Assembly: GCA_025766275.1 (NCBI GenBank)
Contig: JAFKAC010000101.1
Location: 1 to 64,000 of the forward strand
Origin: Lactarius indigo
Lineage: Eukaryota; Basidiomycota; Agaricomycetes; Russulales; Russulaceae
Length of the DNA: 64,000 nt
Direction of reading: 5' to 3'
The notes beneath the pieces were generated by a model. That model was not told the origin of the DNA. It did not search any database and saw nothing but the letters and a program-made list of their open reading frames with translations. This document shows positions 33,001 through 46,300 of the stretch, one piece after another; within the stretch, counting starts at the first letter, position 1; the number at the start of each line of letters is the position of its first letter. Made by a program: the position numbers and the translations under genes.

Positions 33001-35197
33001 GAAGAATGGCGCCGTGCGCAGCGCGAGTGGTCCCTCACGTGGCGGCAAGTCGATGCGCGCAACTTTTACAAGTCGCTCGACCACACGGGGATCAATTGCA
33101 AGCAGAACGACAAGAAGGCGATCACAACCAAGGCGTTCGTCACAGAGATCGACAACGTGCGGACGGAGGACGAGACACAAGAGCGACAACAACTGCAGCA
33201 GCAGCAGCAACAACAACAACAACAACAACAACAACAGAAGCGCACGCGCGAGAAGGGGGCGGGGTTCAACCGTGTCCGCCCCGCGTGCGCGCGGGGCTCT
33301 CTCGGCTTCCAGCTCTCGTACTCGTTCGCTGACTCTGGGGTGCTGTGCGATGCACTCAAGCTCGTGTACTCGTACCTCGATCACAACCAGGCAACATACA
33401 GCCTCCCGGAGCGCCGCAGCGTCGAGCGCTTCCTCCGTGCATTCATGCCCGTGCTGTGCATGCTCCCACCAGCTGCGTTCAATGCTGCGTGCGGCCCCCC
33501 GGAGATCGGCGTGGATGACGACTCGGGCGACGAACAGCAAGCTGACGACGCCTCCGCCCGTACGCAGACCGCTGGTGGTAGTGGCAGTGGTAGTGGCTGC
33601 GGTGTTCACGCGGGGGATCTGCGCAAAAAACTCGCGCGCGCCGCGGCGCATGAAAAGAACAGCGCGGGTGCAGCCGATGTCGGCGGATCCCGTGTGTCGA
33701 CCCCTGCCGATGGTCGCGACGTGCTCAATACCAAAGGGAAGGAGAAGGAGAAGGATGAGCGGCGGGGTGCGGTGGCGCAGGGCATCTGGATACGAGAATA
33801 CCTGGCGGAGAGTGCCGTCGACATCCGAGACGCACCTGTCCCCACACGGCCGTTTTTCTGCAACACGACGTTCTACACACTCTTGCGACTTTTGCAGGTA
33901 CGTCTTTTCTATTCGGGTGGGGCCCGTGATTACAGCTTCCCCCCATTCCCCCTTTAATTTTTTAACCCCCCTCTGTTTGAATGGCGTGTTCTAAATTTGG
34001 ATTGTTGACATGCGGATGCCATAGCTGTTGTATTCCCGGCTGTCAAGCTGCAAAGAAGAGGGCCGGAAACACGCGCGACAAAGGTTCCGGCATTTGGTCG
34101 CCAATCCGATCGCGGTCGAGCTGGGAATGGACGACCCGCAGGGCCCGTCGAGCGTCCTGGAGCAAATCCTGCGGGACCGCAGCACTGAAGACAACGAAGA
34201 GGCCCTGTATCAGTATATGCTCGAGGCATGCGAAAAGCTCTTCATGAACGAGCTGGACCAGGCGACTTTCGAGGAGCACATGCGGTGGTTCTTTGGGACC
34301 AAGGTTTGTAGACGCCCACACAACAGGTGATCAACCAGGTGTAGGCCACGTCACTTACGTTGATCGCACGCAGGCGTTCCTTCTCTACACCGTGGACAAA
34401 ATTGTCGCTTCTCTTATCAAACAGGTGGGGCTCACTTTTTTTTTTCCCCCTTGAGAACGGGATCCAAGTTTAGATATACCTTGCGGTGTGAACGTTTATT
34501 TTTGCTTTCAGGTCCAAACCATCGTATCCGACAACAAGTGTCAAGAGTTGTGGCACTTCCTCAGACGCCACCGAAGTGAAGTATCGTTCACGAGACAAGA
34601 TATCATAAGGTACCGCCGAAAAGCAGAACATCACGTTGGTGGGGACGATAACCTGTATCGGGTAGAATGGGTGGGTGTCCTATTGTTGCTCTATTTGTGG
34701 GACAAACCAATCAAGGAATGAATGCAGAAACCCGAGGACAAGTCGTTGCACATCCAGTTGATGGGACCGGGGGAAGCAAGCGTGGACGACGCCCGTACGC
34801 CGGTGAACCGATGGAGAGAATACGTCGATTCGTATGTGACGGAATACCCCACAGAATGGATCCAGGGTGCGGGGCATAGTCAGCAGCCCCGTTTATTTGT
34901 CCGTAGGTGAGGCTGGACCGACCGAACAAATTTAATGTTGGTGCACTGATCAAATGGAGTCGGCGCTAATGAGTTATTCATAGAAATGTGACGTTCGATG
35001 ATGCCTTGACATGTTCAATGGAGGGGGAATTGGGAATACGGATAAGCCTTGGGACATACAGGCTGTTCCATGAGAGCGGGACAGAATGGACGGTGATGCG
35101 GAGTAGAGGGCGGGAAGAGGAGAGGATGCTGAGGGAGAGAGCACGGCAGCGAGAGGAAGATAGACGACGGCGACTAGGCGCAATGGTATTGGAGTAA
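30085..35197 (+). CDS. SIN3: SIN3 transcriptional corepressor scaffold
   Basis: Scaffold of the Rpd3/HDAC corepressor complex in the nucleus. Ten exons (30085-30641, 30968-31529, 31609-31896, 31963-32496, 32578-33897, 34025-34303, 34374-34424, 34512-34670, 34728-34906, 34984-35197) give about 1380 residues. PAH1 spans [20 protein letters not shown] to [15 protein letters not shown]2 spans [16 protein letters not shown] to [14 protein letters not shown]3 is [19 protein letters not shown]. The HDAC-interaction domain follows ([34 protein letters not shown]-like [14 protein letters not shown]), then the Sin3 C-terminal domain ([30 protein letters not shown]). A CAG/CAA-encoded polyglutamine run lies near 33195-33238. 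The first intron is unusually long (326 nt) and splits PAH1. The start is uncertain; the intron at 31897-31962 has a weak acceptor. Confidence 0.9.
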
Positions 35198-35547
35198 CGT
35201 GGTGCGCTGTTGTTGTTACGAGTAAATTTTAATATTTTGTGCGAGGGAGGATGACCATGAGCTAAAAATAGCGCGAGAGTGGCCATGTATTGGTCTTGCT
35301 TAAATAACTTAGCTCGAGTGCGCTCTCTCCCTCACCCGCTAACGTCCCTGTCCCGTCTCTGTGTCCCTATCCTTTATACCCTCATCTTCCTCTCCCCTCC
35401 CATCCCTCCTCTTGCTTTCCCCTTGGCTTTGGATGTATCCACTCTTATTCCGGCTAAATTGATCTATATTATCAGCCGGGGCGTAATTCTAACCAAACGA
35501 TAAGCACCATATTTGCTTGGCCTTGGCGTTCATTATTCCTCGACTCC
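35198..35547. other. Intergenic spacer between SIN3 and the next gene
   Basis: Probably holds the SIN3 3' end and a pyrimidine-rich promoter or leader for the downstream gene. No motif could be firmly called. Confidence 0.4.
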
Positions 35548-37475
35548 ATGGCCAAGACCAACTGCCATTCCGTAGCTGGTCCATCTTCGTCTAACCGGCC
35601 GTACGACATCCTTTTTTTGTCTCTACCTCCGCCGTCGTCTAATCCACTCGGACACAGCCTCCGATCACGTCGTCGCCGCTCTCCCCCTTGCATTGTCGCT
35701 TTTCTTGCCACCATCTCTGCCTCTCCCTTTTCCGCCCACGCCCATCCCCTCGATCCACCTCAAACTGCCCTCCCCTTCCTCTATCCCCCCTTCATTCATC
35801 AGCCCACCCCTTCCGTCGCCAAGAGATCCCTTCCTCCAAGCTCCGATGCAACCACCAGCACCCCACCACCAGCACCGCCCACCGAGTGTAATCAAGAGCG
35901 GTCTGATTTGCCAGACAAGTACGTTTTGGGCGATGACGGTTACTGGCATAAAACTAAATGGTCTCTTTACGGCTCTTCTCAATGTCCTGTGAGTAGCTTC
36001 TCCCCCTTAGGCCCGCTTCAACTCCAACTGAACTCATTTTTTTCATTTAGGGTTCTTGTCCTCCCTCTCCAGTACAGGATGCTGACGCCCGCAATGGCCC
36101 AACCGTTACCGTCCTCCCCTCGTCGACGTCGGTAGACGATTTTGATGTGTCGTCATTGCCAACGGGTTGGAATACTCCTAACAATGCCTCTCGACAAGGG
36201 ACAGTCATCATTCTTTCCCTATCCGTCGCTCTTGCGGTCGTCATTCTCGTCATGATGCTCAGTTGCGTCGTTTGGCGGCGTAAGCTCATCCCCAAGAAAG
36301 ACCCAGAAAAGAAATGGCGTCAGTCCTCGGACTTTGTAGAAGATGATGATACTTCGCGAAGCATCCGAGACGCCAAAGCAGCGCAGAGGAGATGGACTAA
36401 TGCAGTGAGTCGATGGAGAACCAATGTGCGGTTCTCCGCTCGTCGCAGACGAACGGATCGTGTTGTTTCCCGAACGAGCAGCTACTCGACGCTGGGTCGG
36501 GGAGTAGAAGGAATAGGCACCGAGCGCGAAAATACCCCTTCGTCGTCTCGTTCCCCTTCACCGACCCCCACGATGCGGTCTCGAGTATCGACCAGCCAAG
36601 GTGTTTCCTCGTCCTCAGCAGCGTCTGTCCATTCGGCGACCTCACAAGCACGAGCCCAATCATCAAGGGCGCCGTCGCCTCAGCCTCAAGTCACATCCCC
36701 TTATAGCCTTCCACCACACCCTACATCTCCGATCCAACCTCCTGCATACCACCCACAGTCACCCATCCCCCCTCCTCCCCCAACAGGGGATCACTCACCT
36801 CCATACACACATTCAGATGGCTGTGAGCCCAGCTCCTCAAAACCTCCCTTATCCTCCCCCAGTTTGCCCCAACCAATCGACGGGGACGATCAACTTCATT
36901 CCCTTTCTGGGCATGTCGCTACCGACGACAAGGCATTACTTTCCCGCAGAGCGGCCTTTGCCAGCGCACCACCGGGGTCTAGTTCACATTTCCCACCCTC
37001 AGTGTCTGTACCTTCCATGGAAGACGACGATGATTTCGGGTTTCCCCTGGATTCACGGCCGTCATCACCGATCCACGATGCATACAGCTCTGACGAACGA
37101 CCACCTTATGTGCCACCTTCGTCCTTACTTCCTCCCCCGCCATCAAAAGGGAAACTCAAGTATGACTATTCCCGTGATCTGGACCTCGACCTGAACTACG
37201 ACATTGCAACCGTCGAGCCCGCACTGGGCCCATCTGCGCCACCGTTCGAGGAAAGCGAGGCAGTGCCTAGCGCACCGCCGCTTGACCTGGAAGTTCCTGT
37301 CGCCTCAGCGCCTGTCTTGGTAGCAGAGCGAGAGGATGACAGACAAGGCGACACGCATCGTATGGATACAGACGCCGCGATGACATCTCCTGGGCACGTG
37401 TCACCCATTTTCCCAGAGGACCATGTGGTCGACGGCGCTACGCCTGACATGGCTCTGCCGCTACCGCGAAGATGA
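35548..37475 (+). CDS. Single-pass membrane protein with Ser/Pro-rich cytoplasmic tail, unknown function
   Basis: Two exons (35548-35988, 36051-37475) with a 62-nt intron give 621 residues. A hydrophobic stretch (CIVAFLATISASPFSAHA) about 50 residues in could be a signal sequence, which hints that a downstream start may be used. The presumed extracellular part is Thr/Pro-rich with several Cys around the splice junction (SQCPGSCPPSP). One clear membrane span (VIILSLSVALAVVILVMMLS) is followed by a basic stop-transfer RRKLIPKK. The long tail is rich in Ser, Pro and acidic residues. The architecture resembles fungal stress/wall sensors or SKG6-like anchors, but no signature domain is visible, so no role is assigned. 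Confidence 0.65.
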
Positions 37476-38846
37476 TTGCTCGTTCTTCCACGGGCGTCGT
37501 TTTCCATCCGGCTCCATTTGCTTGCTCGTCGTGGACGAGTTGTGGACTTACCCGGCCGTTATTCGGGTGTAGGAAGGAGATCTCTCACGTAGCGTTAAAC
37601 TTATCAATTGATGATAACTTGTACTAATTTTAAACGCGGCTTTTCTCCGAGAGATCAGGAGCCTTACAGTAAATTGGCATAGCCGATTAAATGGGTCTCG
37701 ATGAGGCCGAGAACGCGGTGCTTGCCGTGGCCAGGACGATACAATTTGGACAATCGGATGGCGGCGATTACCAATAGTTCTACAGTAGTCGATCACGGGT
37801 TTAGGGTAACGGATGTACTTGTCCCCACGCACTGGAAATAGGGAGCTGAAGGGGAGGTTCTCGGGGCGCATCACGCATTATCGGCCGCCGTGATAATCAA
37901 TACCGATCGTGTGGGTTAAACACTGTATGCCATCAAAGCTAAGGTCTATTTTCTACACCACGACGACCAAAGAACCCTGAGTAGGCGCCACACTCAGAGG
38001 AGATCACCGATCAGCCCTTCTTACTGGAATTGTAACTTACTTTTCCGGTCTCATCCTTGTGAGTTACAGCAGCAGTATTTCCGGCATGGCAGATTTTTTT
38101 TGATTTGGCGTCCGCGGTCCATGTACTAAAAATGGGACAAATGCCCTTTTTCCCCGACGTCGCGTGATGACGTATTGTATTGTAGTTATAGGCTACGGTT
38201 AATGCGGTCTATGTTTATATTGATGCGCCCCGGCGGGTGATTGTTGCGGCATTTCCCACACAGTACAAAAATAGGTAAGTTCAAAGGTAGCTATTCTTGC
38301 ATTCGCGTACGAGTCATTCGCCAACCAACTGTGAGTAGTACAGTAGCTGGAGTGAGTGACTGAACTACGGGGATGAGCAACCAACAAACCTTACCAGTAG
38401 AACAGAAGTTATTAAATTGAGTGGGGCTGTACTAAATTTACACAGCCTGTGGCCTGAGTATCGGTGTCGGGCTCGAGGTCGGGCTCCGCTTGCTTGGTGG
38501 AAACGCGGAGCTCTATCTCAGTTTGGGTATCACTTCGGGAAGTGCAGTGGCCCCTTGCTCTGCAAGAGGCCATATTTCTGCCTGTGTGCGATTTCGGTCG
38601 ATAGCATGCTACTGCCTAACTGCCCGTGACGTTGGGGTACCCCGGCTGATCTGCTTCAATTATTGCAGTCAGATTCGTACTTACCTCATAAGGCTAATCG
38701 CCCTCGGGGCTGTGCTCTCCGGATCCCGGGCCGTGTTTACCGGCACGCACATGGAAGTGGTCACGAGGGGTCGATGATTAGCGCGCTAACACTATCGCAC
38801 AACCAACAACTCGAAGTACTACGCGTACAGTACAGTACACGCAGCC
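37476..38846. other. Long intergenic region
   Basis: No supported gene. A 108-codon minus-strand frame at 37548-37874 has no recognisable domain. The right end (38770-38846) carries short GTACAGTACA-type repeats just ahead of the SYO1 ATG and probably contains its promoter. Confidence 0.4.
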
Positions 38847-41471
38847 ATGGGCAAGTCTCAGAAGAAGCGATCGATGCGCCGGCACAATCCAGTACGCGTA
38901 CCCGATTCACATTTACCAAAAGGTCTCGCCGCTGCCTCTTCCTCGTCTAACAAGACCGAGGCCGTGTTACCCATTATCAAAAAAGTGTGCGCCGTTCTTC
39001 TCGGAACATCCGTTATGATTCTGGAACGAATTCTTGTTTTTTTTTTTCTTCTTCAGATCGAGAACGCCGACCCCACCGAGCGCAAGTGGGCGTGTGTTGC
39101 CGTCTCGAATCTGATACACAATGACCCGTCGACCCGCCGTCTCTTGCAGGGAAAGAACGTCGTGGGGACGTTGATTAGCCGCCTCACGGATTCCGAGGAA
39201 GAGGTCGTCGTCGAAGCCGCCGGGGCGCTTCGGTACGTTGTTTTCGGCGTTTTTTTTTTTTTTTTTTTTTTTCTACTTTCATTGACACCCGGTAATAACA
39301 ATGTCGGCCGTGGACTCACAGAAATCTATGCATCGACGGCGGATATGAAATTTGTGCCGAGATGTACAATAAGAATATCCTCGCGCCGTTATCGACATTC
39401 ATACCTAAAGTGAGTGCGCGCGCGTGCGTCTCTACTCGAACGCGCCGGGTATCCATTACTGTATGTCCACGTGCCGACATTGCGTTTTACTTCTATTAGA
39501 TCTCCTCGGTTCTATCTCAATATGTCGATTCTCCGAAGACGGCATCTGAGAATGCACAGAAAGTCGTCTACGAATTTTCCGAAAATGTCATCACCATCTT
39601 GTGGTGCCTCTCGTAAGTCTTGACACCGCCATGCTGCGAGGTGTGGATCCCCCCCCCTCCACTCTCGTCGCACCGCTCTGGGGCTGTCTCAGATGTAGAA
39701 GTGCAGAGAAACGTCGAACAAGGCCCTCAATGCCGTGAACGGCCTCATGCTCGTGCCGTTCTTAATGGCTTTCCTGTCGTCGCGCGACCGTCTACCTCTT
39801 ACGACCGTGACATCAGCTGGTCCGTACCCCGCTTTAACCCCACTTCTGGGGATAGCACCTGACGTGCTCAACGTGATCACAGCTCAATGTCTTTACGTGT
39901 TGACGGACGACAATCCCCCCGTGGGCGACGAGATCCGCGCCAACCTGAGCTATATCTCCTGTCTTCTTGAGATATCCAAAGTGCGCGGCGCCGCCCCGGA
40001 CGTCAAGGGCAAAAACCCCGCAGCTGAAGAGCGTGCTGTCGCTCTTGGCATCCTTGGTTGTGGTGCGCAGACCCTAGGGTGGAGTGCGCATTCTGACGAC
40101 TGATTGGGAAAAAAAAACACACACACAGGTATTTTGCGGAACCTCGCGCCGTTCCCACCGCCCTCGTCTATCGCCTCTGTCGACCTCGATAAGGAAATCC
40201 TTTTGCCTGCGCTGCTCCCCGCCGTCTCTTCTGTGTCTCTGCAAGAAGCAACGGATGCAGTTCGTGGGTTCGTTCAACTGCAGGTATGTTATGCGCTGCC
40301 TTGCATTCCATCTCTAACTTATATTGATGGGGGGACAGTCCGAGAAGCCCGAAGGCAGCGACAATGATCTGAAACACTCTCCACGACCGGATCACAAATC
40401 AGCGGAAGAGCTCGGTCTCGAGCGAGTCGAGACGAGTCTACGGGCCGTTCAGCTCGCGCTAGAGATACTCACTAGCGTATGTGCGACGCTTCCAGACCCG
40501 AACCTCGACCCTAGCGTGGATGACGACGACGAAGTCTTCGTGAATGGCGGCGCAGACGACAGCGCCATGGACGAGACGCCCGATGAACCAATGGCCCTCG
40601 ACGAAGCACCCTCGCACAACAGCAGCACCCACGCGCCGTCGTTCCTCCCAACGCTCCTCGAGCCGCTCCTGGCGCTCATCCAACCCACGGAGCTCTCCTT
40701 CCCTGCGCCTTCGCCCCACCCACCAACGACCTCGGCCCTCGGCGCGATCCACATAGCCGCCTTTGAGTGCCTCTCGAACGCATTCTTCGCGCTCGCAGCA
40801 GCGCCCGCCGCAGCGGCATCAGACGTACAGGTCGGCCAGCGCGTGTGGGCCGCCGTATGGATTGCCCTCTCCAGCGCTGGCAGCCCCACAGATGCCGCTC
40901 CTGGCAGTGCGCGCGCGGCCGTGTGGGACATCGCGGTGGGCGTGCTGTGGGGCGTCGGCACAGTCTGGCCGGGCCAAATCGTGAGTGATTTTCACCTCCA
41001 GTGAAAATCTATATATGTGTGTACTTGACGGCGGACAACAAGGTGCCGGAGGAAGCGCAGGTAAAGGCACTCGTCGCGCTGTGCGATGCGCGCACGGACG
41101 ACGCAGTGCGCGTCAAATGCGTCGGCGCGCTCGCGGCGCTTGCGCAACATCCTGCGTCGCTCGACGCGAATCGTGCCATCGCTTCGTACCTCCTGGCTCT
41201 GCTCGCGCCTGGGCGCACTGGCACGGAGACGATGCTGCAGGCAGTCGAGTCACTGATCGATATATTCGCGGACGAGGGCGCACCTGCAGAGGCGAATTTC
41301 CGCGCTGGGAACGTGCTCGCGGCGCTGGCGGGTGCGGTGGAGGGCGTGCGGCGCGCGGTGAAGGGTATCGACCGTAAGAAGCAAGGCGGGAGAGAATTGA
41401 GGAGGCACGGAGAGGAAGTGCGGGATAACTTGGTTGCGTTCGTGCGGTACCGGAGGGCACTTGGGGTCTAA
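38847..41471 (+). CDS. SYO1: SYO1 (symportin-1), HEAT/ARM-repeat import adaptor for ribosomal proteins
   Basis: In known fungi Syo1 brings Rpl5 and Rpl11 together to the nucleus with an importin for 5S RNP assembly. Eight exons (38847-38984, 39057-39232, 39322-39409, 39500-39612, 39707-40062, 40129-40283, 40339-40980, 41043-41471) give 698 residues, about the family length. The N-terminus MGKSQKKRSMRRHNPVRVPD is typical (basic, NP motif). Armadillo-type helices follow (NADPTERKWACVAVSNLIHN, VVEAAGALRNLCIDGGYEIC, VLNVITAQCLYVLTDDN). An acidic loop around 40510-40620 is typical of the family. Introns are 55-94 nt, one with a 20-nt poly-T tract. Confidence 0.88.
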
Positions 41472-41729
41472 CGATACTCGCTTCGTCGATACGGCGAGAA
41501 AACAAAAAAAAAGCAGGAAAGCTTGTATTGGTGTTACTGTAAGGACGCGGATGCATTTACAAGAGCTCATCCTCTAAGTTCATCCTATACAACAAATCGT
41601 ATGACCGCCTTTTTCCCCCCGTGTATCATCGTACATGTTATTCTTTGACTTTCGTGTGGCTTATTCGGGAACCGGGCCAGCGTGCTAGACGTTTTTTTTC
41701 AGTACAAAGGTGCGAGCCATGTGGACAAA

Positions 41730-43191
41730 TTAACCTACCTCGGCGGTATCAAACGCATCCAGCCCCGCAGCGACGCGAGTGCCAGTAATTAGAGCAGACC
41801 AATCGAGCACGGGGAACCTCGTGCTCCCCGTGCGCACTTGAGCGTCGTGCAGGGCTCGAGCGGTGAGCAGGTGGTGTTGCGCACTATCGATGGCGGGCAT
41901 GGGTGAATTGTGCTCCGTGCTGAGCCTGCGAATGTGTGTGGCGTCTTTCACACCCCCGTCGATGGAAAAGCCGACGGAGCCGTCGAATTTGTTGTGCAGC
42001 ATCTTGTCACCATAGGCGAGCCAACTGCAAAAGAGGATGAGTTGGAGTGAGGCACTTTGGTGTTGCTGTTCACTGACAGCGGAGCAGGGAACAGTTCTGT
42101 GTGAGAATCGGTGAAGTGAGCTTCTGAGAGGGGGTTCGGTGCGGGAATTTACCTTTGATACATTCGTAGACGAGGTCTTGCCCAACGCCAGACTTCTCCG
42201 CGATCGTGTACGACTCCGCAATCAGTTCCAGGGACCCCAGGATCAGAGAGTTGCCAATTAGTTTGAAGGTTGGTGCTGGGGCTCCGTTGTCAACAAAGGC
42301 CGAACTAACAAAAGAATGATGTCACCTTTCTCAACGTTCCCACCGAGGTCTATGACGCGTCGCCCGATTGCAGGTACGAGCGTATAAGCGACCTCCTTCT
42401 TGGAGCGATAATCGCCACTGAGAAGGACGATGAGGGTTGCTTTTTCGGCCATAGCAGGAGGACCGAAGACGGGCCCAGTCACGAGGTGACAGTGAGGGAT
42501 GGCGGATATGAGCAGGTCGAGTTCGCCTAAAGCCAAAAAGAGAATAGACAAGGCGTCATCGGGGTGAGTTCGTTCTCCCAGCACGCCTGCGACGTGCCTG
42601 CCACACTCGGATATATCTGCAACGTGGTGCGTGTCAATAAGATGCTTGTAGACCCATCATGGGGTCGGGTATCCGGCGAGAGCTAAACTGACAGTGCTAG
42701 TTTCTACAAATATTGTGCTCTTCGTCGGAGGTTGTGCCTAGTAACGATATGATTATGACCATCGATTACCCCCGAGCGCACACAAAGATGTGCAGGCCCC
42801 TTGCCTGAAGCGCGGCAGCGATCTCTTTGTACACGGATCTGGCGACTTCGTCGCTGGCAAGCGACGTAAGGACGATGTCGCACTTGGTCGCGACGTCTAC
42901 GAAGGTCTGTGCGATCGCGACCTTGCCGTCCCCGAGTTCGTGCAGCAGCTTCTCGCTCTTCTCCTTGGATCTATTCCAGACGAGGAGCGGGGGCTGCTGT
43001 TCGAGGTTGGCCGCGCGATGGTTAGCGAGGTTGCGCGCCATGGGATAGCCCATCGCGCCGAGCCCGATCCACCCAACTTGGACCTGGTGCTGACGACCCG
43101 GCGTTTGAGGACGCGAGTAAGGCATCTCGTGCGTCGCCAGGTGCGGGGGCACCGAACTAAGATGTCGTGCATGCAGTTTCTGGTCAGCCAT
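41730..43191 (-). CDS. 3-Hydroxyisobutyrate dehydrogenase-like NAD(P)-binding enzyme
   Basis: Beta-hydroxyacid dehydrogenase family: NAD(P)-dependent oxidation of short hydroxyacids such as 3-hydroxyisobutyrate (valine breakdown) or a related substrate. Seven exons (43191-42784, 42737-42693, 42616-42598, 42526-42326, 42281-42153, 42096-42078, 42024-41730) give about 371 residues. The Rossmann signature VGWIGLGAMGYPMARNL opens the domain. STIFVETST, GPVFGPPAMAEKA, LLSGDY and the catalytic-Lys region FKLIGNSLILGSLELIAE follow, then FSIDGGVKDATHI and SPMPAID near the C-terminus. Two exons are only 19 nt. The third intron has either a GC donor (giving VAGELD, the better family match) or a GT donor 9 nt upstream (giving a shorter product). 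The exact substrate cannot be told. Confidence 0.88.
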
Positions 43192-43343
43192 TGTCGATTT
43201 CCACGTCGGTGTCCGTGCTGGGTTAAATGGGTTCGGAGATGACCGGGCAGAGGCGTGCCACGTGGAAGCCACGCGAGGATGGTTTCCTAAACGGGACAAT
43301 TCTCTGAGTGAAACCAGCGGGTCTCCTGCCCAGCGAACACTGC
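43192..43343. promoter_or_regulatory. Short divergent promoter region
   Basis: Only 152 bp separate the ATGs of the dehydrogenase (-) and the ARK-type kinase (+), so the two genes probably share a bidirectional promoter. No clear TATA box is visible. Confidence 0.45.
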
Positions 43344-46300
43344 ATGGCCTTCCAGCAGGCCAGCAACAAGGGCACCCTTGTCCCAGGTCAGACAATCTCT
43401 GTCAACAAGTATACCGTCCAGGTAGAGCGTTACCTCAGCCAAGGTTTGATCGTTTCAGCTTCCGTTTAGCGGCCTTCTGTGACAACCAGGGATAGGCGGC
43501 TTTGCACATGTCTACCTCGTCAGGACACCCACGCCAGTGTACGGAACGACACATCATGTCCTCAAGCGCATTGCGGTCGCGAGTGAGTCGATGCTCACGG
43601 ACGTCAAGAAGGAAGTCGACATCATGGTGTGCCATCTGTTCTGACCCGAGTAAAAGCATCTCAAAATGGACTACAGCGTATCCTGAAAGGCCACCCAAAT
43701 GTCGTTCATCTCATCGACGCAGCCTGGCATAGAACATCAGCTGGAGCATACGAAGTTTTCATCCTGATGGAGTTTTGTTCAGGTCCGTTTCACGACCGAG
43801 TACCCCGTTTCCCTCTGACCCTAGGATAGGCGGCGGCATCATCGACATGATGAACAGGCGACTACGCGAGCGCCTCACTGAGGCCGACATTCTTCAGATT
43901 TTCGTTGATGTCTGCGAAGGGGTGGCTGCCATGCACAACCTTCGCCCAGCCCTCCTACATCGTGACCTCAAAGTCGAGAACATCCTCCAGTCCTCTGACA
44001 CGCTGTTTAAGCTCTGCGACTTTGGCTCCGCGACACCAGTGGCGGCACGACTGCCTGCTAACACACAAGAAATAAGGGCCCTTGAAGCTGACCTCAACCG
44101 ACACACCACCCTCCAGTATCGTGCACCCGAAATGGTCGATCCCTATCTGCGACGACCCATCGACGAGAAGTCGGACGTGTGGGCCTTGGGTGTCCTGTTG
44201 TACAAGCTCTGCTACTACACAACACCGTTCGAGGAGCACGGGCCTCTCGCCATTTTGAACGTCCAATACAAAATACCACCGTACCCAGCGTATTCGGCAC
44301 AGATGAATTCACTAATTGGTATGTTAGGTTTTCGAACACTGTTTAAGTAAGCTTAGCGCGCGCACAGGGTCTATGTTGCGTGAACATGGCGCACAGCGTC
44401 CAACAGTGTTTGAGACCCTAAATGTGGTACATCGTATGCGTGGCACCAAGTCCAAATTCACGTACAACGTCCCATCCCGATCGCAGCTCACTCCACACTT
44501 ACCCACCGACCCCTCCCTCTCGTCGTCGGCTACATTGGACGGACTTGTCTCTTACCGCTCTTCCACATCAGCTCCTCAGGCCCAGGCGCCTCCTTCATCA
44601 ACCAAACCCGACAAGAACGCGGGCGTTCAGGCACGGGAAAAGGTCCTCGAGGCGCTCGCTCCTTTACGACGCGGGCGCCCAGCGCCTGTCTCGCTCCATC
44701 ACTCAACAACAGGACCCTCGAGCCCAACCAGGGAGAAGGCGGAACGCAAACCTCTTGAGCTCGAATTCAACGAAGCAGAAGATGAGTCGTGGAAGGCCGC
44801 GCGTGGCGCCGTACGTGGCCACCGCTCCGGTCTCGCGAGTCCGACTACGTGGCAACCGCCAGCTGCCTCCATCGACGATGCATGGGGCCTTGCGCGAGGA
44901 TCTGGCACAGATACTCCCGACAAGTCGAAGAATCGCGATCGTCGTAAGACGGTTCAGGGCTCTATTGCTGGACTGAGTGGCTTTGGAGACTCGTTCGACG
45001 GTGGTCTCGCGTTATCCTCGACTGCTGTTGCAGCCGCTTCGGCGTCTGGCAGTCCTTGGCTAACACCACAACCGAATGCCAAGCCCATTGGGACTTCCTT
45101 GCGTCCTCAGGAGACGACCAGTCGCTTCCTGGCGCCCAGCAAACCAAGGGACGCGTTTGAGGGTCTAGGTCTTTCGTCCGACCGCGCACCTGCTCCAACG
45201 CTCGGCGAGGTTCAGAAAGCCCGGACGGGTCTGAGTGTGGGCGCGACGGGCACGGATGCTTCTTCTACCAAGTTGGCTATTCCTGGACGCGGAACATCGC
45301 ATCAGGCCGCTCCGAGCTCGCCTCGCCCCTCACCTTCACCACGGTTGTTATCGCAAGCCCCATCACCAGCGCCGCCAGCTTCGACCTGGCGACCGTCACC
45401 CTCTCCGCTTCCACAGACGCAACCAAACGCACCTAAGGTCGATCTCACCGCGGAACAACGCTTCCCGGCACTCGAAGTGCTAGACCGCACATTTTCGTCT
45501 TCCACATCCAGTATTCTTCCGTCGCAGGAGAAATTGCCTACGCCATCAGCCCCTCCACCTCAGCCTTCATACAGCACATTTACTGGGGCAACTGGCCAGC
45601 GTCTTGGAAGTAAATTCACCCAGACACTCAGTCGTGACAGCAGCATTCGCTCCGAGCAGACTACGGGGATCACAGGGCCTGAGTCACGCCCATCTAAACA
45701 TGAGCGTGCCGGGTCGCACCTTCCACCGCCGTCACCTTCGCGTCTTCCGCGCCTCCCATCACGCGCTCCGCCGCCGAAGCGTCAGACGTCTCTCGCCGCA
45801 CGTCCGCCATCCACCACTCAGGAACCCAAGCCCGACGAGCCACCATCACCCGCAATGATCATGGGCCGCCCTGAGCCTCAGGATTGGTTGACTGGGCCGG
45901 AGGAGACTGGTGTGGGCGCGAGACTTGTGTTGAGAGACTTGCCCAAGCGATCATCTGTCGTCGTGGAGCGCGCTCCACAAGTTCCAAGCCCACAGGAGGC
46001 TGTCGCCGTTTCTGATAACCGATCGCCGCCTTCTCCTTTGCCGTCTCCCGCTCCCGCTCCGACGGCCACACCTTCCTGGAACATGGGTGTAAAGCCAATT
46101 CATGCGGATACGGGCAAAGCTCGCTTCCCATTGCCATCGAAGCCGGCACAGGTGTCGGTAGAACCGCGTGAATCTGCGTCAGCTCCTGTGGACAATTGGT
46201 CGCCGGCACATGGACGACGAGATACGACGTCGACGACCAGCAGTGATGACGGGCCAGAGGACGCAACTGCCTTCGGACCTCCGCAGCTTTCTACGATGCG

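Noticed and set aside
32785..33651. 288-codon minus-strand frame opposite SIN3
   Set aside because: Overlaps the conserved SIN3 HDAC-interaction domain and polyQ (seen as polyLeu); no start context or motifs.
37548..37874. 108-codon minus-strand frame
   Set aside because: No recognisable domain, no clear promoter and no splice partners; may be a relic but cannot be supported.
44422..44976. 184-codon frame overlapping the kinase tail
   Set aside because: Alternative frame of the Ser/Pro/Arg-rich ARK kinase tail; the kinase frame is continuous for over 1000 codons.
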